DNA of 21,334 nucleotides from an uncultured Collinsella sp. (GCA_958433005.1 CAUAWV010000038.1:1-21334); one strand, 5' to 3'. Shown: positions 1-7,028, counted from the stretch's first letter. Program-made: numbers and translations. Notes: generated from the letters alone by a model not told the origin.

Positions 1-75
1 ACCTATATCGTTCCACGCGCAGTTTCGCAGCGAGCGAAGCGACGCGAGAATGTTTGAGCATGGAATGATATAGGT
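1..75. repeat. Nested palindromic element at the window edge
   Basis: A 15-base arm at 1-15 (ACCTATATCGTTCCA) is the inverse complement of 61-75 (TGGAATGATATAGGT) apart from one G-T wobble. Inside it is a second stem, 22-28 with 34-40, with a 5-base loop (AGCGA). The element lies 3' of dut and codes for nothing recognisable. It has no T-tract after the outer stem on either strand, so it is not a classic intrinsic terminator. The nested form suggests a REP/BIME-like repeat or a structured RNA 3' end. The left arm starts at base 1, so the element may extend outside the window. Confidence 0.5.
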
Positions 76-104
76 AAGCCCCGGGCGGGAGGGATACGAG
101 CGCC

Positions 105-548
105 CTAGGCGATGCCGCTGGAGCCGAAGCCTCCGTTGCCTCGGTCGGTTTCGTCTAGTTCTTCTACTTCTGTGAGTTTGACCGTGGGGACTTCTTGGAT
201 GACGAGTTGGGCTATGCGGTCGCCTTTGTTGATTTGGATGTCGTTGGTGGGATCCAGGTTGATGAGGATAACCTTGAGCTCTCCTCGGTAGTGGGCGTCG
301 ATGAGGCCCGGCGTATTGACTATAGACAGGCCCTGCTTGATGGCCAAGCCGCTGCGGGGCTGGACGAAGCCGGCGTAGCCGTCGGGCAGGGCGATGGCCA
401 GCCCAGTAGAGACCAGACGGCGTTCGAAGGGCTTCAGGACGCAGTCCTCGTTGGAGCGCAAATCCAAGCCGGCATCGGTGGGATGGGCGTATTTGGGAAG
501 CTCGACGGTGGGATCGAGACGCTTTATGTTGACGGTAATGTTGGGCAT
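105..548 (-). CDS. dut: dUTP diphosphatase (dUTPase)
   Basis: Hydrolyses dUTP to dUMP and diphosphate, which keeps uracil out of DNA and supplies dUMP for thymidylate synthesis. It is cytosolic and trimeric in this family. All five signature motifs of the trimeric dUTPases are visible in the 147 residues: DAGLDLRS (25-32), PRSGLA (64-69), GLIDAHYRGELKV (81-93, with the catalytic Asp84 and the uracil-contacting Tyr87), GDRIAQLV (109-116) and the glycine-rich C-terminal RGNGGFGSSG (136-145). Length is normal. It starts with ATG only 4 bases after the nrdR stop, and its ribosome site AAGGTG lies in the last codons of nrdR, so the two genes are co-transcribed and probably translationally coupled. 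Pairing with nrdR makes sense, since both adjust deoxynucleotide pools. Identification is very secure. Confidence 0.97.
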   Translation of the reverse strand: MPNITVNIKRLDPTVELPKYAHPTDAGLDLRSNEDCVLKPFERRLVSTGLAIALPDGYAGFVQPRSGLAIKQGLSIVNTPGLIDAHYRGELKVILINLDPTNDIQINKGDRIAQLVIQEVPTVKLTEVEELDETDRGNGGFGSSGIA

Positions 549-552
549 GGAA

Positions 553-996
553 TCACCTTAGCTTGTCGAGCTCTTGCAGAAACTCATCGACGTCTTTGAA
601 ATCGCGGTAGACCGAGGCAAAGCGGATGTACGCCACCTTGTCAATCTTGGCCAAGCGCTTGAGCACCATGTCACCCAACTCATGGGACGTAACGGCCGTC
701 AGTGTGCGAGAGCGCAGCTCGACCTCGATGTCATCGATAATCTCATTGAGCTTCTTAGTGTCGATATCGCGCTTGATGGTGGCGCGCATCAAGCCGACGA
801 GCAGCTTATTGCGATCGAACCGCTGCTTGGTTCCGTCTGACTTAATGACCTCGATTGGGTCTTCGCATCGCTCGAACGTTGTAAAGCGATAGTTACACGA
901 GCAACATTCGCGACGGCGCTTAATGGTGTTATTTGACTCCTGCATACGGGAATCAACGACGCGGGTATGTGCCTTGCCGCATTTGGGACAGCGCAT
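553..996 (-). CDS. nrdR: Transcriptional repressor NrdR of ribonucleotide reductase genes
   Basis: NrdR is a nucleotide-sensing repressor of ribonucleotide reductase operons. The 147-residue protein has the usual length and two-part layout: an N-terminal zinc ribbon with Cys3/Cys6 (CPKC) and Cys31/Cys34 (CCSC), then an ATP-cone from about residue 49 to 139 beginning PIEVIKSDGTKQRFDRNKL. The start ATG is preceded by a strong ribosome site (AGGAGGT). That site and the ATG sit inside a perfect 12-bp inverted repeat, listed separately, which could hide the start codon. The gene lies between a LysM protein gene and dut. An nrdR gene next to a LysM gene divergent from lexA is the known mycobacterial arrangement, which supports the call. 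No ribonucleotide reductase gene lies in this window. Confidence 0.97.
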   Translation of the reverse strand: MRCPKCGKAHTRVVDSRMQESNNTIKRRRECCSCNYRFTTFERCEDPIEVIKSDGTKQRFDRNKLLVGLMRATIKRDIDTKKLNEIIDDIEVELRSRTLTAVTSHELGDMVLKRLAKIDKVAYIRFASVYRDFKDVDEFLQELDKLR

Positions 997-1034
997 GGTA
1001 CCTCCTCTTAAACGATAACAAGGGTACCATGCGC
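991..1034 (-). promoter_or_regulatory. Perfect 12-bp hairpin enclosing the nrdR ribosome site and start codon
   Basis: GCGCATGGTACC at 991-1002 is exactly complementary to GGTACCATGCGC at 1023-1034, with a 20-base spacer. In the minus-strand mRNA the 3' arm contains the nrdR AUG (996-994) and the GGU end of the Shine-Dalgarno sequence. The rest of the Shine-Dalgarno sequence is in the loop. The 5' arm carries a decoy AUG (1030-1028) that is out of frame with nrdR. No U-tract follows, and the 3' arm is already coding sequence, so a terminator is unlikely. A translational switch is inferred from structure only. Confidence 0.6.
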
Positions 1035-1047
1035 AGCGCGATAATGA

Positions 1048-1497
1048 TTACGAACGAGCAGGAACCTTAAGATGCGCACCGGCGGCGAGCGAACCATGCT
1101 CCAGATGATTGACGCTACGGATCATGTCGGAAGTCTCTTGCGTGGAAAGGCCTTCGATTGGATATTCTTCGGCAAGCGACCAAAGAGAATCGCCAGGCTG
1201 AACGCGAATGGTCTCGTAGGTAATGTTGGAAACGGACTCGGCATACGCGGCGTGACGAGCGCTAAAGACCGACATAGCGAGGACAAAGAAGAGCGTAAGC
1301 GCAACGGCGACGGCGACAATCGTCGGAACCTTCAGGGCAACGCGGGCCGGCGCGACTACAGCCTGCTGATTGCGCGCAGGCTTTACGGTCAAAGGCTGAA
1401 AGCCGGAGCGGCCACCCTGAACAACCGTAAAAGTGGGTTCTGCAGGCGTCTCGAGCTTAAGGGCGAGGTTTCCCTGGACCATATTCGTTACGTTCAT
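1048..1497 (-). CDS. LysM-domain membrane protein, probable SOS-induced cell division inhibitor (YneA/Rv2719c type)
   Basis: About 149 residues: a soluble N-terminus of roughly 55 residues, one membrane segment (about 57-79, VPTIVAVAVALTLFFVLAMS), then an extracytoplasmic LysM domain from about residue 94 to the end (YETIRVQPGDSLWSLAEEY to LKVP), which binds peptidoglycan. It is divergent from lexA, and its promoter overlaps an SOS box. This is the position and build of YneA in Bacillus and Rv2719c in mycobacteria, which delay septation during DNA damage. The function here is inferred from that context. Two ATGs stand in a row at 1500 and 1497. The second is chosen because AGGAG lies 6 bases before it and only 3 before the first. 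The sequence N-terminal to the membrane segment has no family I recognise. Confidence 0.8.
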   Translation of the reverse strand: MNVTNMVQGNLALKLETPAEPTFTVVQGGRSGFQPLTVKPARNQQAVVAPARVALKVPTIVAVAVALTLFFVLAMSVFSARHAAYAESVSNITYETIRVQPGDSLWSLAEEYPIEGLSTQETSDMIRSVNHLEHGSLAAGAHLKVPARS

Positions 1498-1567
1498 CAT
1501 GTTCTCCTCTCGCGTGTTTTGCTGAGAACAGTTTTATCAAGCCGCGCGGACAAAAATGTCTAGCGCG

Positions 1568-1581
1568 AGAACGAATGTTCG
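1568..1581. promoter_or_regulatory. SOS box 1 (LexA operator)
   Basis: GAACGAATGTTC (1569-1580) is a GAAC-N4-GTTC half-site pair, the core of the Gram-positive LexA operator. It lies just downstream of the -10 element of the LysM gene promoter, near the expected transcription start. Confidence 0.7.
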
Positions 1582-1586
1582 GTTAT

Positions 1587-1615
1587 TATTATCTTCGAAC
1601 AGTTGTTCCTGTCAA
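1587..1615 (-). promoter_or_regulatory. Promoter of the LysM-nrdR-dut transcript
   Basis: On the minus strand a perfect -35 TTGACA (1615-1610) is followed by a 16- or 17-base spacer and an AT-rich -10, GATAAT (1593-1588) or ATAATA (1592-1587). SOS box 2 fills the spacer almost exactly, so LexA binding should block RNA polymerase directly. Confidence 0.7.
1596..1609. promoter_or_regulatory. SOS box 2 (LexA operator)
   Basis: CGAACAGTTGTTCC keeps the CGAAC-N4-GTTC core of the Gram-positive SOS box. It lies between the -35 and -10 elements of the LysM gene promoter. Confidence 0.8.
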
Positions 1616-1623
1616 GCAAAATT

Positions 1624-1637
1624 CGAACATTTGTTTG
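1624..1637. promoter_or_regulatory. SOS box 3 (LexA operator, lexA side)
   Basis: CGAACATTTGTTTG matches the SOS core except for one base in the right half (GTTT instead of GTTC). It ends 23 bases before the lexA ATG, a usual place for autoregulation of lexA. Confidence 0.65.
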
Positions 1638-1660
1638 ACATGGGTAGAGAGGATGCCCTG

Positions 1661-2305
1661 ATGGCTCGCAAAATTACCAAGCGTCAGCAGCAAATTTACG
1701 ACTTCATCAAGGAATATCAGCAGGAGAAGGGTTATCCGCCCAGCGTGCGCGAGATGGCTTCTGCCGTGGGCCTTTCCTCCCCCAGCACCGTGCACGCCCA
1801 TCTCTCTGCCCTGGAGGCGCGCGGGCTACTCAAGCGCGATGCCACCAAACCGCGCGCCCTGGAACTCTTTAACGAGGATGGTTCCTCTGTCTCAATTTCC
1901 AAATCTGACGAGCCCACCGCACCTCGCGGAACGGTCTCGCTACCGCTCGTTGGTCGCGTCGCGGCTGGGATTCCCATTCTGGCAGAGCAGAATATCGAAG
2001 ACACGTTTACTATCCCGACCGAAATCGCCACTGATCAGGGTTCCTTTATCCTTGAGGTGCATGGGAGCTCAATGATCAATGTCGGCATCTTCAATGGCGA
2101 TTACATCATCGTCCGTGAACAAAAGAGTGCCATGAACGGCGAAATTGTCGTGGCCATGATTGATGGTTCGGCGACCGTCAAGACGTTCTACAAGGAGCAG
2201 GGGCGTGTGCGCTTGCAGCCCGAGAACGACACCATGGAACCTATCTATGCAACGAATCCCGTTATCCTGGGCAAAGTCGTCGGCTTGATGCGCCGGTTCT
2301 CGTAA
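1661..2305 (+). CDS. lexA: SOS regulon repressor LexA
   Basis: LexA represses DNA-damage genes and cleaves itself when stimulated by RecA filaments. The 214-residue protein has an N-terminal winged helix (about 1-65, with TKRQQQIYDFI and PPSVREMASAVGLSSPSTVHAHL as the recognition part) and a C-terminal S24 peptidase-like domain. The self-cleavage bond is Ala102-Gly103 (GRVAAGIP), the nucleophile is Ser137 (GSSM) and the general base is Lys174 (TVKTF). The open frame extends upstream to 1556, but ATG 1661 is chosen because a ribosome site (AGAGAGG) lies 8 bases before it and homology with the family begins at MARKITKRQQQ. The longer version would run through SOS boxes 2 and 3. The stop codon overlaps the next start by one base (TAATG). 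Confidence 0.97.
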   Translation: MARKITKRQQQIYDFIKEYQQEKGYPPSVREMASAVGLSSPSTVHAHLSALEARGLLKRDATKPRALELFNEDGSSVSISKSDEPTAPRGTVSLPLVGRVAAGIPILAEQNIEDTFTIPTEIATDQGSFILEVHGSSMINVGIFNGDYIIVREQKSAMNGEIVVAMIDGSATVKTFYKEQGRVRLQPENDTMEPIYATNPVILGKVVGLMRRFS

Positions 2306-3009
2306 TGCAAAAACGCATAACCATCTTTGATACCGTCCGCGGGTTTACGATGATTTCTATGGCAGGTTTTCACGCTTGCTATGATCTCGCCTACCTGTAC
2401 GGCTGGGATATGCCTTGGTTTACCCAGACTGTCTTTCAAGACGTCTGGCGCGCCAGCATCAGCTGGGTATTTTTGTTTATCGCGGGTTGGATGTGCACGC
2501 TCTCACGCAACAATGCCAAACGAGCGGCTAAGTACGCTGCCGCAGCTTTGGTCGTCTGGATCGCAACAACGCTCGTATCGGTCGACGATTCAGTGAACTT
2601 TGGCATCATTTATTGCATGGCGGTGTGCACCGCGGTGGTTGCGTTCACCCGTCCGTTACTCCAAAAATTACCGGGCTCATGGGGCATCGCAGCGTGCCTT
2701 GTTCTTTTTGCCCTAACCTGGGGCATTCCAAAGGCGGTCTACCCACTCCCCTACCTGGCATGGCTTGGATTCCCAGGCCCGGGTTTTGTTTCGGGAGATT
2801 ACTATCCGCTCATACCGTTTGTCTTTATGTACCTTACCGGCTTTTTTGCTGCCCAGGCAGCACAAGCATCAAGTCTCGAAGCGCCAGCATGGGCATACGC
2901 CAATCCTATCCCGGCGCTCGCAGTCCTGGGTCGACATGCCTTACCGTTCTACCTGCTCCATCAGCCAGTCATTCTAGGCGTGCTAGAAATCGTTTATTCC
3001 GTACGATAG
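2305..3009 (+). CDS. Membrane protein of the heparan-alpha-glucosaminide N-acetyltransferase-like family (DUF1624)
   Basis: A 234-residue integral membrane protein with about seven hydrophobic segments (roughly 13-33, 50-66, 77-92, 99-116, 126-142, 166-184, 213-230). The start FDTVRGFTMISMAGFHACYDLAY, the central FGIIYCM and the C-terminal GRHALPFYLLHQPVIL fit the bacterial DUF1624 / HGSNAT catalytic-domain family. In eukaryotes this fold transfers an acetyl group across a membrane onto a sugar amine. The bacterial substrate is not known to me, and cell-envelope sugar acylation is only a guess. It starts within the lexA stop codon (TAATG), so it should be co-translated with lexA and may follow SOS control. 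Its 3' end overlaps hflX by 16 bases on the opposite strand. Confidence 0.78.
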   Translation: MQKRITIFDTVRGFTMISMAGFHACYDLAYLYGWDMPWFTQTVFQDVWRASISWVFLFIAGWMCTLSRNNAKRAAKYAAAALVVWIATTLVSVDDSVNFGIIYCMAVCTAVVAFTRPLLQKLPGSWGIAACLVLFALTWGIPKAVYPLPYLAWLGFPGPGFVSGDYYPLIPFVFMYLTGFFAAQAAQASSLEAPAWAYANPIPALAVLGRHALPFYLLHQPVILGVLEIVYSVR

Positions 3010-4283
3010 CGCTCGAGCCGCGGTGCAATACGAGCCGGCAACTTCGCCACAATACGAACGCCGTCCTCGAGATATTCCTCATGCAGAAGGGTTCCCTGCT
3101 CATGCACCAGCGTGATGAGAGCGCCCTCGCGATACGGGATATCAGCGGAGAGCAACACATCGGTGGCAGCTGCCTCGCGAGCAATCCGGTCGACGAGATC
3201 GTCGAGCCCCTCGCCCGTTTGGGCCGAGAACAGAACGGCCTCCGGATAGCGACGACGGAAACTCAATCGATCGACGCTATCGAGAAGATCGATTTTATTG
3301 AATACGGTCAGCGTTAAACGCTCTCCGGCGCCGATCCCATCAAGCACGCGGTCGACAGCCTCCAGCTGCCGCTCATAGTCCTCGTCAGACGCATCTACGA
3401 CTTTGAGAATTAGATCGGCACCCAAAACCTCGGACAGCGTCGATTTAAAGGCATCGACCAGACCATGCGGCAGCTTTTGAATAAAGCCGACGGTATCGGT
3501 AATCGTCATGCCGCGACCGCCGGGCAGACGATACGAACGCGTCGTCGGGTCGAGCGTAGCAAACAGCTTGTCCTGCGAAAGTACCGTAGAGCCGGTCAGA
3601 CGATTGAGCAACGTCGATTTACCGGCATTGGTATAACCGGCCAACGCGACGCGAAACGCCGGTGACTCAATGCGACTCTTGGATTGAACATCGCGACGCT
3701 GTTCAACCTGCTTGAGCTCACGACGAAGCGCAGCGATCTTATTACGAATAAGGCGACGGTCGACCTCGAGCTGACTTTCGCCCTGACCAAAACGTGAGCC
3801 GATGCCGCCGCGCGTCTGCTCCTTGGCGAGATGGCTCCACATGCCACGCAGGCGAGGCAACAAATATTGAAGCTGTGCCAGCTGTACCTGCAGGCGTCCC
3901 TCACGCGTCTGAGCATGCAGGCCAAAGATATCCAGGATCAGTGCAGTACGATCGATAATCTTTACCGGCTCGCCCACGGCTTTCTCCAAATAGGATTGCT
4001 GCGAGGGGGTCAGGTCGTCGTCAAAAATAACGACATCGGCATCCATGCGATGCACCAGGCCGCACAGCTCTTCAACCTTACCGGAACCGATAAACGATTT
4101 AGGATACGGCTTTACCAAACGCTGCGACAAGCGTGCCACGCACTGGGCACCAGCTGTGTGGGCAAGACGCTCCAGCTCATCAAGCGAGCGATCGAGCGGC
4201 CATGCATTGTCGCGCCACTCAACACCAACTAAAATGGCACGCTCGGGCTCGGGTGCCGTGGGAACAAGGGGGAAACGGGGCAT
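2994..4283 (-). CDS. hflX: GTPase HflX
   Basis: A ribosome-associated GTPase which, in studied bacteria, splits stalled or heat-damaged 70S ribosomes. The 429 residues show an N-terminal HflX-specific domain (about 15-125, with FIGSGKVEEL and VVIFDDDLTPSQ), a helical linker (about 128-200, including QLQYLLPRLRGMW and the glycine-rich TRGGIGSRFGQGESQLE), and a G domain with P-loop GYTNAGKST (216-224), DTVG (263-266), NKID (329-332) and a G5-like FSAQTGEG. The start ATG overlaps the miaA stop by one base, with GAGG 7 bases upstream. Linkage of miaA and hflX is widespread in bacteria. It is the last gene of the rny transcript, and no terminator is seen before the convergent membrane gene. Confidence 0.96.
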   Translation of the reverse strand: MPRFPLVPTAPEPERAILVGVEWRDNAWPLDRSLDELERLAHTAGAQCVARLSQRLVKPYPKSFIGSGKVEELCGLVHRMDADVVIFDDDLTPSQQSYLEKAVGEPVKIIDRTALILDIFGLHAQTREGRLQVQLAQLQYLLPRLRGMWSHLAKEQTRGGIGSRFGQGESQLEVDRRLIRNKIAALRRELKQVEQRRDVQSKSRIESPAFRVALAGYTNAGKSTLLNRLTGSTVLSQDKLFATLDPTTRSYRLPGGRGMTITDTVGFIQKLPHGLVDAFKSTLSEVLGADLILKVVDASDEDYERQLEAVDRVLDGIGAGERLTLTVFNKIDLLDSVDRLSFRRRYPEAVLFSAQTGEGLDDLVDRIAREAAATDVLLSADIPYREGALITLVHEQGTLLHEEYLEDGVRIVAKLPARIAPRLERYRTE

Positions 4284-5221
4284 TAGGCAGCCTCAATACG
4301 ATGCAGGATATCCTCAACGACCTCATCGATCGTACATTCATCCATATCAAACCACACGATACGGTCATCGCGCTTAAACCACGAAAGCTGACGCTTGGCA
4401 TAACGACGCGAACGCATCTTAATGAGTTCGCGAGCCTCATCCATGCTCATCACGCCATTGAAAGCATCAATGATCTCTTTATAGCCAATTGCCTGCATCG
4501 ACGTCAGGGCATCTCCCAGCCCCTGGCCCATAAGACCGCGGACCTCATCGACAAGACCCTGCTCAAACATCAGATCGACGCGCTGGTTAATGCGCTCGTA
4601 GAGCACCTCGCGATTACGCGTCAGACCAAACCAAAGGGCATGATAATGCTCGTGCGGAACACTAAACTGCGACTTTTGCTGCGCATAGGAGACGCCATCA
4701 TCATGCATCTCGAGCGCACGAATCACACGGCGCACGTTATGGGGATGAATAACAGCAGCCGATTCTGGATCGCGCTCGGCAAGCAAGGCATGCAGTTCTT
4801 CCTCGCCAATACGCTCGGCAAGCTCCTGATAGCCCGCACGACGATCGTCCTCAAGTTCACCCGAGGGAAAGTCCATCTCATCGAGGGCGGCCTTGAGATA
4901 CAGCCCCGTACCTCCGCAAAAAACCGGCAGGCAACCCGAACCAAGGAGACGTTCAACATGCGCGCGAGCGTCGGCCTGATAAAGCGCAGCAGAATATGCC
5001 ACACCCGGCTCTACAATGTCGACGAGACGCAGCGGCGCCGTGCACTCATCGGGCGCCATCTTTGCGGTACCGATGTCCATGCCGCGATAGATTTGCATCG
5101 CATCGCACGACAGCACTTCGGACGAAAGACGAGCTGCCAAACGGTCGGCAACATCACTCTTACCAACCGCCGTCGGACCGACGATCGCAACGGCGGAAAG
5201 ACCTGCCCCGGGAGAAACCAT
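4283..5221 (-). CDS. miaA: tRNA dimethylallyltransferase MiaA
   Basis: Transfers a dimethylallyl group to N6 of adenosine 37 in tRNAs reading codons that begin with U. This makes i6A, the substrate of MiaB, which is encoded directly upstream. The 312-residue protein has P-loop GPTAVGKS (15-22), followed by the family signature SCDAMQIYRGMDIGTAK (38-54). Further conserved pieces are PVFCGGTGLYLKAALD, PHNVRRVIRALE and, near the end, RSRRYAKRQLSWFKRD. Its ATG overlaps the miaB stop by one base, and its stop overlaps the hflX start by one base, so the three genes are strongly coupled. Length is typical. Confidence 0.97.
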   Translation of the reverse strand: MVSPGAGLSAVAIVGPTAVGKSDVADRLAARLSSEVLSCDAMQIYRGMDIGTAKMAPDECTAPLRLVDIVEPGVAYSAALYQADARAHVERLLGSGCLPVFCGGTGLYLKAALDEMDFPSGELEDDRRAGYQELAERIGEEELHALLAERDPESAAVIHPHNVRRVIRALEMHDDGVSYAQQKSQFSVPHEHYHALWFGLTRNREVLYERINQRVDLMFEQGLVDEVRGLMGQGLGDALTSMQAIGYKEIIDAFNGVMSMDEARELIKMRSRRYAKRQLSWFKRDDRIVWFDMDECTIDEVVEDILHRIEAA

Positions 5222-6591
5222 TAGCGCGGCTCGCCCACAACGGAGCCGGACAAATACCAGGTCTTGGCAACGTCAACGTCAACATCAACGATCTTACCAA
5301 CAAGCTGATCGATGCTGTAACCCTCGGGGATAGGCGCATGCACGGTCTGATTCTTGGGACTCTTGCCCAGCAGGACCGCGTCGTTCTTTTTACTCGTTCC
5401 CTCAATGAGCGCCGGAACCACAGTATGAAGCTCACCCTGGTTATACTCGTGTGCCGTGGTCTCGATAACCTTAACCAGACGGTTGAAACGCTCGAGAATA
5501 ACCTCATGCGGCGTAGGATCGTCAATCTCGGCGGCCGGGGTACCGGCGCGCTTGGAATAGATGAAGGTATAGGCCTGAGCATAGCGGACCGTCTCGGCAA
5601 GTGAGAGCGTCTGCTCAAAGTCTTCTTCAGTCTCACCCGGGAAGCCAACGATAATGTCGGTCGAGAGCGCGATATCGGGCATGCGGTTGCGAATGCGATC
5701 GACAAGGCCCAGATAGTCCTCGCGTGTATAACGGCGATTCATCTCTTTGAGGATCCGCGTCGAACCTGACTGGACGGCCAAGTGCAGCTGCGGCATAACG
5801 GCAGGCGTCTCGGCCATGGCGTCGATGGTCTCGGGCAACAGGTCCTTGGGATGCGAAGACGTAAAGAAGATGCGCTCCACGCCCGTATCGCCCACGGCAC
5901 GCAGCAGATCGGCAAAACGCGGCTTGCCAAACAGATCGCGACCATATGAGTTAACGTTTTGGCCCAGCAGCGTAATCTCACGCACGCCCTGGCGCACCAA
6001 ACCGGTCACCTCGTCGACAATCTCCTCGAAGGGGCGGCTCTTTTCGCGACCGCGCACGTACGGCACGATGCAATAGGTGCAGAAATTATTGCAGCCCGTC
6101 ATGATGGGCACCCAGGCGTGATACTGAGTCTCGCGATGCCACGGCATGCTCATGGCATCCGTATCCTCATGCTCATTGGTGCGGATATGACGCTTACCAT
6201 CACGGAACGCCTCGGCAATGAGCTCGGCCACATGTGCAATGGAATGCGTGCCAAAGATGACATTGACGTTATCGACGTTGGTGAGCAGGCCCTCGCCATC
6301 GCGCTGCGCGATGCAACCGCCAACGGCAACCACGCGCTTGCCCGAAGGCGAAGGCGGCAGGCTTTTGCAGGAATTGCACTGACCGTACAGGCGAGTATCG
6401 GCGGCCTCGCGCACGCAGCACGTCATGAAGACAACGATATCGGCATGCGCGGGATCGAGCGCAATGAGGCAGCCATACGAATCAAGCAGACCGCTCACAC
6501 GCTCGGAGTCGTGCTGATTCATCTGGCAGCCAAAGGTGCGGATAAAGTAGGTTTTACCGGCAAGAATATCGCGTACGGAACGCTGGTCCAT
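5221..6591 (-). CDS. miaB: tRNA-2-methylthio-N6-dimethylallyladenosine synthase MiaB
   Basis: A radical-SAM methylthiotransferase that turns i6A37 into ms2i6A37 in tRNA. From the chosen start it has 456 residues: an N-terminal MTTase domain with cluster cysteines Cys22 (TFGCQMNQHDSE), Cys58 (MTCCVRE) and Cys93 (VGGCIAQR), a radical-SAM core with Cys167, Cys171 and Cys174 (TGCNNFCTYCIVPYVRG), and a C-terminal TRAM domain ending around VDVAKTWYLSGSVVGEP. The frame runs open to a TTG at 6624, and ATGs occur at 6597 and 6591. The last is preferred because GGA lies 9 bases before it, whereas it is only 3 bases before 6597. The gene sits with miaA, whose product makes its substrate. Confidence 0.95.
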   Translation of the reverse strand: MDQRSVRDILAGKTYFIRTFGCQMNQHDSERVSGLLDSYGCLIALDPAHADIVVFMTCCVREAADTRLYGQCNSCKSLPPSPSGKRVVAVGGCIAQRDGEGLLTNVDNVNVIFGTHSIAHVAELIAEAFRDGKRHIRTNEHEDTDAMSMPWHRETQYHAWVPIMTGCNNFCTYCIVPYVRGREKSRPFEEIVDEVTGLVRQGVREITLLGQNVNSYGRDLFGKPRFADLLRAVGDTGVERIFFTSSHPKDLLPETIDAMAETPAVMPQLHLAVQSGSTRILKEMNRRYTREDYLGLVDRIRNRMPDIALSTDIIVGFPGETEEDFEQTLSLAETVRYAQAYTFIYSKRAGTPAAEIDDPTPHEVILERFNRLVKVIETTAHEYNQGELHTVVPALIEGTSKKNDAVLLGKSPKNQTVHAPIPEGYSIDQLVGKIVDVDVDVAKTWYLSGSVVGEPR

Positions 6592-6636
6592 GTGCATAAG
6601 TCCTAACGATGGGGAGCGAAACAAGGCAAGCAGAAG

Positions 6637-6954
6637 CTATGCCACAGGCTTAACATCATCCATGACGACGTTATCCATAGCAGCTCGATTGATCTGGTGA
6701 ACGTAGATAGAAAGGCGGATGGCCGTGCGCGACTCCCCGTTAATGAGGATGTCGGAGAACACGGGCGCGCAGGAAATATCAAAACCGGTTGGAATCAAAA
6801 AACCGCGCGCGATAGCAACGGCCTTAATAGCCTGGTTGACGGCACCGGCGCCGACACACTGGATGTTGACGGGTACACCATCCTTGACCATGCCGGCGAT
6901 GGCGCCGGCAACGGACGCGGGCGATGATTTGCTTGATACCTTCAGGCAATCCAT
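6637..6954 (-). CDS. spoVS: Stage V sporulation protein S (SpoVS) family protein
   Basis: A 105-residue Alba-like small protein. Residues 1-82 match the SpoVS family closely: MDCLKVSSKSSPASVAGAIAG, then IQCVGAGAVNQAIKAVAIAR and GESRTAIRL. A tail of about 22 residues (YVHQINRAAMDNVVMDDVKPVA) goes beyond the usual 86-residue length. The fold resembles nucleic-acid-binding Alba proteins. The molecular role is unclear even in Bacillus, where it affects sporulation. The open frame begins at 7029, but ATG 6954 is chosen because AGGAG lies 7 bases upstream and family similarity starts there. Spore formation is not expected in this lineage, so a role in RNA or DNA binding next to rny is more likely, though this is inferred. 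Confidence 0.9.
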   Translation of the reverse strand: MDCLKVSSKSSPASVAGAIAGMVKDGVPVNIQCVGAGAVNQAIKAVAIARGFLIPTGFDISCAPVFSDILINGESRTAIRLSIYVHQINRAAMDNVVMDDVKPVA

Positions 6955-7028
6955 GAAGAAACTCCTGCATTTAAAAGTACGTTTTAACTGCAACAACTGT
7001 ATCGTACCGAGTGGACTCGGTAAAGGCA

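Noticed and set aside
76..104. GGGCG/CGCCC stem after dut as a terminator
   Set aside because: Only 5 bp, overlaps the end of the gene and lacks a T-tract on the minus strand.
1590..1625. A lexA promoter on the plus strand (TTCGAA, 17 bases, CAAAAT)
   Set aside because: The -35 matches at only 3 of 6 positions and the -10 at 4 of 6. Chance matches of this quality are common in AT-rich spacers.
1556..1660. Extended N-terminus of LexA (35 extra residues from ATG 1556)
   Set aside because: It would pass through the promoter region and SOS boxes 2 and 3. The family start and a well-placed ribosome site are at 1661.
2076..2087. LexA GSSM instead of the commoner GDSM before the catalytic serine
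   Set aside because: The residue between Gly and the catalytic Ser varies in working LexA proteins (Met in E. coli). Ser137, Lys174 and the Ala-Gly cleavage site are all present.
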